Shown here in pieces: positions 10,346-21,319 of a stretch of 64,000 nt of DNA (the first letter of the stretch is position 1; every line of letters begins with the position of its first letter). The translations under genes and the position numbers were made by a program. A model generated the notes under the pieces. That model was not told where the DNA came from. It searched no databases and worked only from the letters and a program-made list of their open reading frames with translations. Source of the stretch: Diogma glabrata (Eukaryota > Arthropoda > Insecta > Diptera > Cylindrotomidae); assembly GCA_963693315.1 (NCBI GenBank), contig OY856186.1:461359558-461423557 (forward strand), given 5' to 3'.

Positions 10346-12904
10346 TTAGAAAGCAGTTGTTTTTAAAAATGTGGAAATTTTATCGTTAGAAAGTAGTTTT
10401 GAAGGAAAGTTACTTCGAATTTGATTTGTGTACTTGACTAACAAATAAGTATTGTCTCTAATAATATGTAACAGATGACCGGTTGTACAAAACTTTGCAA
10501 TGTCGAATATGCTTTCACGAGATGCTAGTAGTAAATTATTTGGAAAACAGACAGGAAATTTTTGGAACAGAATTTCAAGCCAGTAAACTGAATTAGAGGA
10601 ATAAGAATGAGATTGTATTTTATTTGTTATTATCGGCTGTGTAAGTTGTAGGGTAGTAGTTTTGTTTACATAAGTCCACGAAAGGCTAAGATATAGTAGA
10701 ATTGATTTCCACAGTTTGGAAAGTTGTAATGGACAGTGTATCCAATTTTCAATACGTCTGGGTCTTTTTTGGTCGCGGTTGTTTACAGTTAGTTTGTTAT
10801 TAGAGTCATGGTAATTTATCGTAGCAGACTGGTTCAACGTTTTAATATTTTCGGTGTCGGAGTGGTATGAATTGCTTGGTTGAAGCTTAATCGAATGTTG
10901 GTCAATTTTGTTTTTTCGAAATTTCATATTTGTGATAATCGTTTTAGATATACTTCGGCGGCTGTGTAATTTGATATTTGGTTTTTTGTTTGACGACTGC
11001 TTTTCCACTACCATAGTTGAGGGCAAATATTGAATTTTCTTAGAACTGTCTGGGTTTTCTGATTTCTGGATTTTGTTTTTGTGACGAATAAAATTATTGT
11101 GACATTTCAATGTGGTCGTTGAAGGCAAATATTGGTTTTTGTTACAGCTGATTGTTGGTTTCTGTTTCTGAAATCTACTTTCGTTACGATTAGAATTAGT
11201 TTGGCATTTCAAAGTGGTAGTTTGTAGATTATGATACGTATAATTTTTAGTGTATTTTAATTTTGTTGGTATTGAAGAAATTTGTGTTGTGTTTGAAATT
11301 TTTATAGGAATGCACAAGTTTCGAGAAATGTTTTGTTTTAGAACTTCGGAATAAAGAATTAGCGTTGAAATAATTTTTGATTTAATTTGTGATTTGTCTG
11401 AGTTATTGTCGGGCGTATTTGACCTAGTTTTGTTAGTCGGAAATTTTTGGCTACTATGTGTATCTGATAAAGATAACAAAGCATTTTCTGTAATAGTGTT
11501 TACAAAGGATGTTGAATTGGGCTTTAAAATTTGAACGTTTTCTGTAAGATTGTTTACGAAAAGGGTTGGATCGGGCTCTGTAATTTGAATTGGGTCAGTT
11601 GAAGTTTTCTGGATATTTTGAATGATTGATTTGGATAATAGAACTTTTTCTGTAAGATTGCTTACAACGAAGATTGAATTTGGTTTTGCTTCGCGTGAGC
11701 CGTTTGGCATTTTAGCAAATTTGTTATCATTTGTTTCGAGTTTATCTTTTAAGTTTGAATCCTGTGAACTTGAAGAATTATCAGCAGAACCATGTGGAAG
11801 AATTGGAAGCAGACTTGATGCATTATTTTCTGGATTTGGGAAATTATTTGACAAGAAAATACAAGACGGGTTAAAATGTAATGTAGGTGCAACCATTTCT
11901 TGTTTGATTAATGGTTCGGGCTCTACGTCAGAATTGTCCGGTAAATTTAGTTTTGTACTTTGTAATTTTGAAGATGCTTTTGAAGATTTAGAGTTTACAT
12001 TGAAGTTTAATTTTGATGTAACATTTGTGTTTGAATTAGGTCGTTCTGCTTGAGAATTTGTATTGTTTATGTTTTCTGGTTGGTAACAAGATATATTGGA
12101 AGGTGGGTGTGAGGGATATGGGGAATTTTGATCAAAGATATATGGTGGAATGTGTGATAAATTACTGGAGCTACTTTGAGTTGTACTATAAGGGTTAGGC
12201 ATATTTTCTACTTCTGGCTGTAAATATGAATAAGAGAGTATATGGGATTGCAGTTTCTCATGGTAGTTTGATACTGAAGGAAATGTTGGTTGTTGCGTAG
12301 AATTCGAAAGGTTTGTTTTAGGAACATTTGAAATTGCATGAGCAGAAGAAAACGATGGGAAATATGGTATATTAGATAATAAAAGCAGTGGGGTAATGTG
12401 ATTTACGTTTTGATTTTGTGGAATTATATTGTTATTCAGTAATGTCAGTTGAGAGGGTTCATCAGTTTTTGTTATACTTTCTGCAGGGGTGTATGTTGTA
12501 TTTGAAGGTGGGTGGTTAAATAGAGGGAATCTAGGCAGATTATTAGCCATCTTTAATGCAAAGTTTGACGTTGTGGAGCTTAAACTTTGTGTGAGTTGAG
12601 CAAACGTATGGGCTTTTGTTCCCTCAAATTGCCTGGTGGAAGGTGGGAAGTAATTCCGTAATATGAATCCTAGGTCTTCAACTGATTTGAATGACTTGTC
12701 TTCAACGGCTAGGAGAGCCTTGCCTGTGATACGTCTAACCAGTAATTGTGCAAAAACTATCTGATCTAGGACGTTCAATTTCAATGTAATTGTTGTAGCA
12801 CGAAATATAAAGCGTTCTATTTCCTCGTCGATATCGTCGGCATCACCGTCTAGTTTTTCGACTAGTTTTACTACTTCGTATAGGTTAACCATATCAAATA
12901 ACAT
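10346..12904 (-). CDS. Gag-like protein of LTR element, 852 aa
   Basis: Intact ATG-to-stop ORF. Residues ~1-115 look like a Gypsy capsid N-terminal region: acidic helix (LDGDADDIDEEIERF), then LLVRRITGKALLAVEDK and LGFILRNYFPPSTRQF. Residues ~130-740 are low complexity, rich in Asn, Ser, Thr, Pro and Gln. The last ~80 residues are again ordered-looking (VYWLEILFQKFPVCFP). No CCHC knuckle, protease DTG/DSG or RT motif. The presumed role is structural (Gag particle) by position, just inside the 5' LTR and primer site. An intact 2.6-kb frame amid decayed elements suggests recent selection or youth. Capsid assignment is inference. Confidence 0.7.
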   Translation of the reverse strand: MLFDMVNLYEVVKLVEKLDGDADDIDEEIERFIFRATTITLKLNVLDQIVFAQLLVRRITGKALLAVEDKSFKSVEDLGFILRNYFPPSTRQFEGTKAHTFAQLTQSLSSTTSNFALKMANNLPRFPLFNHPPSNTTYTPAESITKTDEPSQLTLLNNNIIPQNQNVNHITPLLLLSNIPYFPSFSSAHAISNVPKTNLSNSTQQPTFPSVSNYHEKLQSHILSYSYLQPEVENMPNPYSTTQSSSSNLSHIPPYIFDQNSPYPSHPPSNISCYQPENINNTNSQAERPNSNTNVTSKLNFNVNSKSSKASSKLQSTKLNLPDNSDVEPEPLIKQEMVAPTLHFNPSCIFLSNNFPNPENNASSLLPILPHGSADNSSSSQDSNLKDKLETNDNKFAKMPNGSREAKPNSIFVVSNLTEKVLLSKSIIQNIQKTSTDPIQITEPDPTLFVNNLTENVQILKPNSTSFVNTITENALLSLSDTHSSQKFPTNKTRSNTPDNNSDKSQIKSKIISTLILYSEVLKQNISRNLCIPIKISNTTQISSIPTKLKYTKNYTYHNLQTTTLKCQTNSNRNESRFQKQKPTISCNKNQYLPSTTTLKCHNNFIRHKNKIQKSENPDSSKKIQYLPSTMVVEKQSSNKKPNIKLHSRRSISKTIITNMKFRKNKIDQHSIKLQPSNSYHSDTENIKTLNQSATINYHDSNNKLTVNNRDQKRPRRIENWIHCPLQLSKLWKSILLYLSLSWTYVNKTTTLQLTQPIITNKIQSHSYSSNSVYWLEILFQKFPVCFPNNLLLASRESIFDIAKFCTTGHLLHIIRDNTYLLVKYTNQIRSNFPSKLLSNDKISTFLKTTAF

Positions 12905-13043
12905 ATTTAATGAAAATTACAGGAAAAAGAATTATCGGATTGAATATAAAAAGGATGATAACCAAATTTCGAGTTGTGGTAAAAATTAAAGTTCAGAATT
13001 GAATGAAATTTACTGATTTACTGATTAAAAAAAAATTACTGAT

Positions 13044-13199
13044 TTACTGATCTAAAAACTTAAGCTTACGTTTATCTGGTGTTGTAGGTGTTGATCCTGA
13101 TGATCCTTTATTTGGTGTTGCTGATAATGATGTCAAACTTGTCGTTCTTGACCCCAGGTCTTGTGTAAACTTTTGATTAGCTTCTGAGGGCTGGTTCAT
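13044..13199 (-). CDS. Short ORF downstream of primer-binding site
   Basis: Open frame of ~52 codons from the first ATG (MNQPSEANQKF...KRKLKFLDQ); the frame is open up to the primer-binding site. Ser/Thr/Pro-rich with a basic C-terminus, no recognised domain. It ends 140 bp before the start of the 852-aa ORF, in another frame. It could be an upstream ORF or the N-terminal Gag segment separated by a frameshift. Confidence 0.35.
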   Translation of the reverse strand: MNQPSEANQKFTQDLGSRTTSLTSLSATPNKGSSGSTPTTPDKRKLKFLDQ

Positions 13200-13248
13200 A
13201 TATTCCTTTCTGTCCTTATGTCGGAAAGGACTAACCGGCTGCGCCAAA

Positions 13249-14245
13249 TGTAGTGCTATTAATATTACAACACTACTATATTAAGATGTAGAGCCAATTA
13301 TTCAATTAGCTGTACCAAGTTATGATGTGAACCCGGTTTTACTTCAATTGTAATGCGATTTGATTCACTATGTGAGCACCACTCTTAATTTTAATATTAA
13401 AAGTCTTGAACACTTGTTAATAGTTTGTTTTATTTATTTGTTCACCAGATTTACACAGATGTTCGTATTTACATATATAGTTTTAGGCACTTAGGTAACT
13501 AAATTAAACTGGCCAAACTGGTTGTTGATTAATTGCAACAACTGATTGTTTCGTTAACTGAATAATTTGACTAACTGTTATAATTCTTAACTGAATAGCG
13601 TTTTAATCGATTATCTGTTATAACTTATAGATTAGTTAATTTACGAACTTATTGATTGAATAACCTGTAATTTCTAACTGAATAACTTTGTAACTTATTG
13701 TTTGCTATAAATTATAGATTAATTAATTTGAAACTTATTGATTGAGTAACTTATAATTTTTAACTGAATAACTTTGTAACTTATTGTTTGCTATAAATTA
13801 TAGATTAATTAATTTGAAACTTATTGATTGAATAACTTAATGATTTTTAACTGAATAACTTTGTAATTTAATAAAGATTTATCAATTCAAGAACTTATTG
13901 ACCGCCCGATTGTTACTTGTTGTCTCGACTCGACTCTTGTAATTTTTACCCACGACTGTCTTTTTTAAAAAAGAAACCACTTGCCATCAAATCAATCAAA
14001 ATATTCTTTTTTGTAATTGACCCAGTTTTCGTAAAAACCAAAAATTGATTACCAATTTAAATTTCATTAAAAAATTATTATTTGTTGATTTTGTATTTTA
14101 ATTTTATTTGAATTAAAAAAGTGTTTTGTAATAATTGATTTTAAGATCGTTGAATTTGCAAAAATAATATTTATTGGATTCGCATTGGTAATAATTGATT
14201 ATAAAATTATTTGGTTAATTGTAATGTTAATTTGGAGATACTACA
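13249..14245 (-). repeat. 5' LTR (element orientation)
   Basis: 997 bp, TGTAGTGC...ACTACA. Nearly identical to 7814-8872 except for the single-copy state of the ~62-bp segment that is duplicated there. It contains the same internal tandem units. Confidence 0.85.
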
Positions 14246-14250
14246 AGTCC

Positions 14251-14278
14251 TAGTGACTGAAAATATTTTCAGTCACTA
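14251..14278. repeat. Perfect 28-bp palindrome at the LTR-element target site
   Basis: TAGTGACTGAAAATA followed by its exact mirror complement. It lies 5 bp from the right end of the LTR element; the left flank (TTTCAGTC, 7806-7813) is complementary to its GACTGAAA, so the pre-insertion target was part of a larger hairpin. Confidence 0.8.
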
Positions 14279-15005
14279 CTTAGAAAAAGTTTCCCTTTCA
14301 CATAGGTTTTACTATATATTAAAATGACATTTTCGTAGCTTGAAGTAGAAAAATTTATTATTATATTTTCGTTTGAAGAGGTTTTAACGTTTTTAGATTG
14401 GATATATCTAAACTAAGCACTTAAAATAAAATAAGAAAAATGCCTTTGTCCAATACCATATTAAACAGTTTTCATGAAAATACTGTTCATACTTTTGTTT
14501 TTTTTATTGCGATTCTTAAATTTTTTATACCAATTCCGAATGTTGCTGGACGTATATAAAGGCATCAGCTTTAATTGATTTGTAAATTTTTTTAATGTTT
14601 GATCTACGGTTGTAACAACCCTATACGTTCTTCAGTCTCTGCTATTGACAAATGAGTTCAAGAGAGATATTTCATACCACTGACAATAATAGTGAGATAC
14701 TACTATCCAACGTGATATCTTAGGAGTACTCACGGATCAAGCACACTTCAGTAAATGGTTGCACCCTCAATCTTAGTTATGGAATATTCCTTGATGATGG
14801 CACGCTTTTGCCTGCTCATAAGAAATGAGCCTTCATATAACTGTATATGTGGGCTTTAATCAATGAAGAAGACAGTGTAATTTTGTTTTTTTAATAAAAT
14901 TTGTTGTATAATATATATAGTGAATACAGTATAATTGTTGAAGAATGGTGGGAAAAGAGAAAAACTTTTGGCATCTGATAATCTTATCAAAATTTTAAAT
15001 AACGT
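14279..15005. other. No gene seen
   Basis: AT-rich sequence without supported ORF. The piece 14700-14900 is less AT-rich (GCACGCTTTTGCCTGCTCAT) but gives no recognisable protein on either strand. Confidence 0.35.
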
Positions 15006-15992
15006 GATTTTATTTTATTTATTTATTTTAAAGTTTATTAGCCGTAAAGCTTTATAATTATATATCACATTTTATATTAATTTGCTAATAAATTCAATAA
15101 ATTCAACTAAATATCAAGATTCACTAAATATTAACATATACAAATAATTTAAACAAAATTGTTTTTAATGTAAATTGAAAGTTGAATTTTAAAACCATGA
15201 AAGTTTAATAAGTTTTTTATTTCAACTGGAAGACTGTTGAATAATTGAAGTCCCTGCACCATAAGAGTATTACAATCCATATTTCTTCTGCCAGGCAAAG
15301 GTACAAAATCACCAGCATTTCCTAAAGGATACCTATCATTTGACACATACTGCACATATTTTAATAAATAACAAGGTAGCTGTTTGTTTTTTAATTTAAA
15401 TACAAACAATAGTAATCTAAACATCAACCTTTGGTTCACACTCATCCAACCCATTGAATTAAGCATGCACTGTATGCTGGTTCTTCTATCACAACCAAGT
15501 AATACTCTTAAAGCTCTATTTTGTAGTTTCTGCATACGTTGTTTTAAATTTACATTATTAAAAACCAATATTGTTGCGCAATAATCGAAATGAGGTAAAA
15601 TGGTAGTGTTATAAATTGTTTTAGCACTAAAAGTGTAAGTTTACTACGAATTCTTCCTAATAAATTAACTTTCTTTGCTATCTTTTTACAAATGATAGCC
15701 GCATTTTCATTAAATTTTAGCTGACTGTCAATAAAAACTCCCAAATACTTTATTACTTTGACTTTTTCTATAAAGATGTTATCAATTTTCAAAGGTGGAC
15801 ATTCATCATTATTATTGAATACAATAAATTTTGTTTTTGATACGTTAATTTTAAGCTTGTTCATTTTTAGCCATACATCTAATCTATCTATATCTTCTTG
15901 GATTTTATTAAAACTATCAACAATTGAGTTTTCGCAAACAAAAATAGCCGTATCATCAGCAAAAAGTGATAAATTCGAGTTAATAATACATA
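15006..15992 (-). pseudogene. 5'-truncated LINE ORF2 fragment (RT motif C to C-terminus)
   Basis: Two overlapping minus-strand frames. The first (15550 up to ~15980) starts at the catalytic FADDTAIF of the RT palm and continues through KLKINVSKTKFIVF and IKYLGVFID. A frameshift near 15600 leads into 15149-15568: LQNRALRVLLGCDRRTSI, GWMSVNQRLMFR, LPGRRNMDC, LFNSLPVEIKN, the usual C-terminal region of Jockey-like LINEs. The 3' end (minus strand) is an impure AAATA-type tail at 15006-15032. Upstream EN and most of RT are absent, a typical 5' truncation. Confidence 0.8.
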
Positions 15993-16265
15993 TGTAAGTT
16001 ATATAAAAATATTTATAATACATATTTTATTTTATTTAATAAACATATTTAAAAAATATTTTTTGGAAAACGTTTTCCCATTCGAGTTGGAATACACTTT
16101 TGGAAAATATATAGGGGAAAATTAGTCTGAGGAATAACATCAATAAAATAAATAATTCACAACTAACCGAGAATTACCGGAATAAGGGGCCTGGCATATT
16201 TTATTCTTGGAAGCTATAGGAAAAAACTATTATCGTTTATTATTAAACTATTAAAAAATTTTGTA

Positions 16266-16550
16266 ATGTATATTCCTAAAATTCGCGGCCTCTGTCCAAG
16301 AACTATGTCCTTTCAGGACGATTATTTAAAATGTGTCTTTGTATTTTCCGAGGAATTAACCCCTCAGATATTTAAAGAAAATGTCAATCGTGATTTAAAA
16401 CATTTATCTTATACATATATCCTCATTCCTTCCCTTTCCCCATCTCTTTCCTTTCTAGTTGACGCATATAGTATCTTCAGATATTCAAAGAATCTGAATA
16501 ATGAATGTTTCATATTTAGTGTGCTAAATATGTCTACCTAATTAATAAAA
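16266..16550 (+). pseudogene. LINE 3' end, same family as at 7.3 kb
   Basis: Contains MSFQDDYLKCVF, then LTPQIFKENVNRDLKHL and a 3' UTR with GTATCTTCAGATATTCAAAG and GTGCTAAATATGTCTACCTA, matching the 7.3-kb copy. Missing residues relative to that copy indicate a small deletion. The tail is a short degenerate A-rich run. Confidence 0.65.
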
Positions 16551-17889
16551 ATAAGATAAATCTCACGAAATATTTAATAAGACTGATATTTTTATAATAA
16601 AATTATAGGAAAAAATCTTAAGGTTTTTAATTAAGTTTTATATTCCACCATTCCATTTCATTTCTTGTACAGTTTTAAATCAAAATACAAATACGCCGCG
16701 TGCACAAAAGAAACAATTCGGTCACTAAAACATATTTTATGCCAACCGAATGCTCCCTATCAAAACTGCTTCAAATAATATGAAGACCCAACAACTGAAT
16801 ACGATTTCAATGTGACACAAAAGTGACTCAGTTGGCACAAAAAAGGTTGTAATGACCAAATTTTTCAGTGTGTCATTGAGGGCGTATTACTTTACCAACA
16901 CCAACAACACACTTCAACAAATTTCAACTCACCTCACATCGAAACGAATGTATTTGAAGGCAAATATTAAAGTTAATTCATCCACTTAATCATAATTGAC
17001 ATCCATATTTATAACAATTATAAATATAATAGAAATAATAGAAATTTATAATGTAATCGTAGAAATTGAAATAAAACAACACTACATTATTCTCTTACAA
17101 AAAAACCTATAATAAAAATTGAAAACAGTGAACAGAATTAGGGATGAGTTTTGTTTACAAATATTATGATTATTTTGACTTAGTCTTTTTTGAAATGCGC
17201 GTGAACAAATAAAACGTCAGGAACAGATTTAAAGTGCATGTACCTTGTCGAGGTTGTACTAAAGAAAATATTGTATTGAGTGTATTGTATATTCTTCTTA
17301 CCCCTGAGGGTTTTTGTAAACATTCTTTCGAATATAGATGTAGTTGGGATATGCGAGATGTTGTTTTTAGTTGGATCTATTCCAAAAAAAATTAAAACTT
17401 CGTCACCTGTAACTACATTGGACCATCCCAAAAAAATAAACCGAGTCTGTTTTTTTAAATTGTTGAATATTAAATGTTGTTATAGGCAATTGTACATAGT
17501 TTTATGAAACTTTTACTAAAATTAGATTATTCACAGCTGGAAGGCGGTTTTTCAATGTAATCAAAAACAAAAAATATTAAACAACGTTTCAACCAAATTT
17601 GGTTTCCCCCTTTATTGTTTCTATAATTCCATATTGCTTTAGAATTCTATAGATAAAAAACAAATATATGTGCCTATTGTGCAACAGCGATAGCAAATGT
17701 GCACGACCAGTGAAAATAGCTTCGTCTATTACTATTTTTTATAGAGTATATAAAAATATTATAGAGAGAACATAACTTTAAAATTGTATTTTTTCATATA
17801 TTAAATAAAAATACGAAAAATTTAAAAAAAATAAAATATGTAATAAAATAATACATCAATCATATACAATACAATAGTCATATATAATA
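16551..17889. other. No confident gene
   Basis: AT-rich. A minus-strand 83-codon frame at 17180-17431 contains VVTGDEVLIFFGIDPTKNN, faintly like the VTGDE.W..YDP.TK block of mariner transposases, but nothing else supports it. Confidence 0.3.
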
Positions 17890-18053
17890 TCACGAGTCGT
17901 CAAATAATAGTCGATTATTTTTCATAATCATTATTACGAATGTTATTTGAGGTCCCGAGTGCGCGTAGCGCACGAGGGAAATTTTAACCTCATATGGCAT
18001 GAGTGGTAATGTTGAAAAATAATCGACTAATAATTTGGTGACGAGTTGTATTT
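17890..18053. repeat. Small foldback/MITE-like hairpin
   Basis: Arms with TAGTCGATTATTTTTCA near both ends (CACGAGTCGTCAAATAATAG at left; its approximate reverse complement CTAATAATTTGGTGACGAGT at right). The centre is GAGTGCGCGTAGCGCACGAG, a GC-rich palindrome. Length ~164 bp, no coding capacity. Confidence 0.6.
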
Positions 18054-19178
18054 AGCAGACAATTTAACGAACAGAAATAGTAGCTTTATTTCATACAACA
18101 TAATCCTTTGTTGTCATTTTTTCTTCTAAGAAAATAAAATATTATTTTATCTTAGTAGGCGCATAAATGTTATAAATTTGTAATTTATTTTTGACAAATA
18201 AACATAAACATGCAATCATTTATGAATGAAAACGGACATTTTTATTATTTGCAAATTGCATTTTTACATAATTTTGTATTATTGAATAATTTGTAGAAAA
18301 AATTTTATTTAGAAACTTCTTTTAAACAAAATTATAAATAAAAAAAAATTATCTCATTAAGAAAAAAATTATCTCAATATCTCTAGTTTTAAATTAATAT
18401 ATTAAGTAGGCCGAAAATAGTCACGCTGTTCCTTCCCACCAGAGAAAAATAATCGATATAATTCGTTTTGATTTGTTAAAAAATAGTAAATGAAGTGTTT
18501 TTATTGGACCTTATCGAAACTTAATTTGGTGAGTTGAATTGTCAATAAAATTTTCTTTTGGGTTTTTTCCACTAGTGTAAAATTATCTTTGCTAAATAAC
18601 AAATTGTAGTTGCTATGGTATTTTCATGTAACTTTACAAAAACTTTAAATCACAGTAACGTTTAAAAAAAGAATATGAATTTTGGATGTTATGTTGTTGA
18701 TTTCGAATTTAATAATTTAGAATAAATATCGTTTATTATTTATTTACTATCGTAGAAAAAATTGCAGTTTCCTACGCGAGATGAAAACATTTTACGTTCA
18801 TTAAATTACAAGTTCTCACACACGAAAAAGGAATGTTTTCATCTCATGTAGCAAAACGTAATATATATTACAAGCTCACAAACACAAAAAAGGATTGTTT
18901 TCATTTCATGTAGCAAAGTGTAATATGTTGTACAGTACTATTAAACTATCGGCGATATCAACGTAGAATTAATGGGTTATTGTTACTTCGCTTTTTTTAA
19001 ACTGAAATCATGAAAAAGTCGAATACTGAACTAGACAAAATATTTTCGAAAAAAGGATTAAATATTTAAAAAAAATACAATATCATAAAAAACTCAAAAA
19101 CTCAACACAAAATTCAAAATATGTGATAAGGTCGCAAAGAAAATCTAAAAAAGGCCGCAAGGTAACGTAAGACGTTAG
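18054..19178. other. No gene; two related short repeats
   Basis: AT-rich. Two ~55-bp direct repeats with GTTTTCAT(C/T)TCATGTAGCAAA (18832-18852, 18898-18917), plus TTTCCTACGCGAGATGAAAAC (about 18769), link this stretch to the hairpin family at 5903-6001. Confidence 0.35.
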
Positions 19179-19570
19179 TTATGTCGTTTCAGTTATGTCA
19201 TTCAGAAATAAAATAAATTTTAATGGTCCAAGGTAAGAGCTTTGAGGAACACCTAAGTATACACTAATTGGTTTGGACAAACAATCATTAACTTTAACAT
19301 ATTGTAGCCGGTCAGTTAGGTACGATTTGAGCCAATTAATTAAGGATTTAAATACCAAAAATTTTAGCTTTTCCAAAACAAAATGGTGATTAATTAGATT
19401 AGTCGAAAGCTTTACTAAAATCAGTATAGATTACGTCCAATTGATTATTAGACTCAATAGCATTGATAGCCAATTTAGAAAATCGTTAACAAGATTAGAG
19501 ACAGTCGAGCGACCACGAGAAAAATCATGCTGCTCATCTGATATATGTGTTTTTAAATTAAAAATATGGA
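19179..19570 (-). pseudogene. LINE RT fragment (motifs A and B)
   Basis: Minus strand: HISDEQHDFSRGRSTVSNL, then DVIYTDFSKAF (motif A, catalytic Asp), INWLKSYLTDRLQYVKV and LGVPQSSYLGPLKFILFLND (motif B, normally GVPQGS.LGP). Frameshifts separate the blocks. The sequence stops before the FADD motif. It continues upstream at 21320-21836 across an insertion. Confidence 0.75.
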
Positions 19571-19789
19571 GGGGCTGAAATCTCACAGCTCTGAGATATT
19601 AAGACTTCGGTCTGGGTAAAGGATTTTGATATAGTTTTCGGCAAAAAACTTTCACGAGGACATGGTTTTCAGTTTCGGGCAGCGATGTATATCAAACATA
19701 ACTCTTTGTTAAAGTACAAGTATTTTTTATATCTGTTTAAAAATTTATTACAAAACTAACACGAAACATCAATACGTTGCCGGAAAATT

Positions 19790-20215
19790 ATAATCAAAAT
19801 TCCAAAAATATTGCTAAATTATATAAAATCAAACTTTTTCAAAATTCCAAAAATATTCTAAAAATTAGAATGAAATCAAATATTTAAACTTTTTCTAAAT
19901 TCCGATAATATGCCAAAAATTCTTAAAAATTCGAACTTTTCCAAAATTCTAAAAATATTGCAAAAATTATTACAAAACCAAAAATTAAAACTTTTTTCAA
20001 AATTCCAAAAATTATAATAAAATCAAAAATTACAAATTTTTCAAAATTCTAAAAGTATTCCAAAAATTCTTACAAAATCAAAAATTAAAACTTTTGCCGA
20101 AATTCTAAAAATATTGCAAAAATTTTTACAAAATCAAAAATACAAACTTTTTCAAAATTCCAAAAATATTTCAAAAACTATAACAAATTCAAAAATTTCC
20201 ATGTTCAATTTCATT
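19790..20215. repeat. Degenerate ~55-bp tandem array
   Basis: Repeats of a unit built on AAAATTCCAAAAATATTGCA followed by AAATCAAAAATTAAAACTTT, about seven to eight diverged copies, inside the 1.7-kb insertion. Confidence 0.7.
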
Positions 20216-20243
20216 TTCAATTACATTTACGTCATAAAAACAG

Positions 20244-20903
20244 CTACATTTTTTTTTTCCGAAAAATTGGCTAAAAAATAAATGAAATCATTTTTTGACA
20301 CACTTGACAACATTTTTTTGACAAACTTATAATGCCATAATTCTCAATAATAATAATAAAATTTCAATTCAAACAAACAATTTTATTTTTTTCCAAAAAG
20401 TTGGGTAAAAAAATAAATAAAAATCTCTCTTTTGACACACTTGACAACATTTTTTTTGACAAACTTATAATGCCATAATTCTCAATAATAATAATAAAAT
20501 TTCAATTCAAACAAACAATTTTATTTTTTTCCAAAAAGTTGGGTAAAAAAATAAATAAAAATCTTTCTTTTGACACACTTGACAACATTTTTTTGACAAA
20601 CTTATAATGCCATAATTCTCAATAATAATAATAAAACCGAAGTAGTTTCATTTCAAACAAACAATTTTTTTTTCCAAAAAATTGGGTAAAAAAATAAATG
20701 AAAATATTTCTTTTGACACACTTGACAACATTTTTTTTGACAAACTTATAATGCCATAATTCTCAATAATAATAATAAAACCGAAGTAGTTTCATTTCAA
20801 ACAAACAATTTTTTTTCCAAAAAATTGGGTAAAAAAATAAATAAAAATCTTTCTTTTGACACACTTGACAACATTTTTTTGACAAACTTATAATGCAATA
20901 ATC
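20244..20903. repeat. Five-copy ~140-bp tandem array
   Basis: Unit contains TTTTTTCCAAAAAATTGGGT, CTTTTGACACACTTGACAAC, GACAAACTTATAATGCCATA and ATTCTCAATAATAATAATAA. Copies 3 and 4 carry an added CCGAAGTAGTTTCATTTC; copy 5 is cut short. The high similarity implies recent expansion. Confidence 0.85.
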
Positions 20904-21319
20904 TAGTTTTTGATCTCACATACCAATCCCGACCATCAAGATTCCCCCAAATTTAATCTTCCTACTCGTAATCACTTAAAATGAACGTTTTTTAAGCCAA
21001 AAATATGAAAATTTACTATTTTTGACACACATAATGATTTTTTTGACACACTTCCGGTACAGTTATCGAACACAGCGTCCTTTCGGACCTGTATCTTGCG
21101 AATACCTATTTTTAGAAAAAAAAATTTTGAAATCCCTCCAGCCGTTTTCCCTGCAGTGTAGGTAATGACGGCGGCCGGCCGACAGACAGACATACATTTT
21201 TTTTTTTTTGCTTTTTTAGAATCAGGAGGTCCTAAAACGTCGAGAAATGTCAAAAAAAGTGGGGGTAGAAATTTCACTTTGAGCTCATGAATGTAATACT
21301 TAGGTCTTTCAGACCGAAG

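Larger units (their letters stand above)
7814..14245 (-). mobile_element. Complete LTR retrotransposon with gag-like ORF, no pol
   Basis: Two near-identical ~1-kb LTRs (TGTAGT...ACTACA) flank 4.4 kb of internal sequence, and AGTC is duplicated at 7810-7813 and 14246-14249: a complete insertion with a 4-bp TSD. On the minus strand the 5' LTR is followed after 2 nt by TGGCGCAGCCGG, a plausible tRNA primer site, and the 3' LTR is preceded by a purine tract (GAGAGAGGAGGAA). The internal region holds an 852-codon ORF and one short ORF; there is no protease, RT, RNase H or integrase. Probably non-autonomous, mobilised in trans by a Gypsy relative. Confidence 0.85.

Noticed and set aside
11622..12053. 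143-codon plus-strand frame
   Set aside because: It is antisense to the intact 852-aa gag-like ORF and has no domain of its own.
17180..17431. Possible mariner transposase fragment (VVTGDE...DPTKNN)
   Set aside because: Only one short block resembles mariner; no other catalytic block, TIR or TA duplication was found.
20244..20903. Regular direct repeats that could suggest a CRISPR-like array
   Set aside because: Units are contiguous ~140-bp satellite copies with no unique spacers, in a eukaryotic transposon context.
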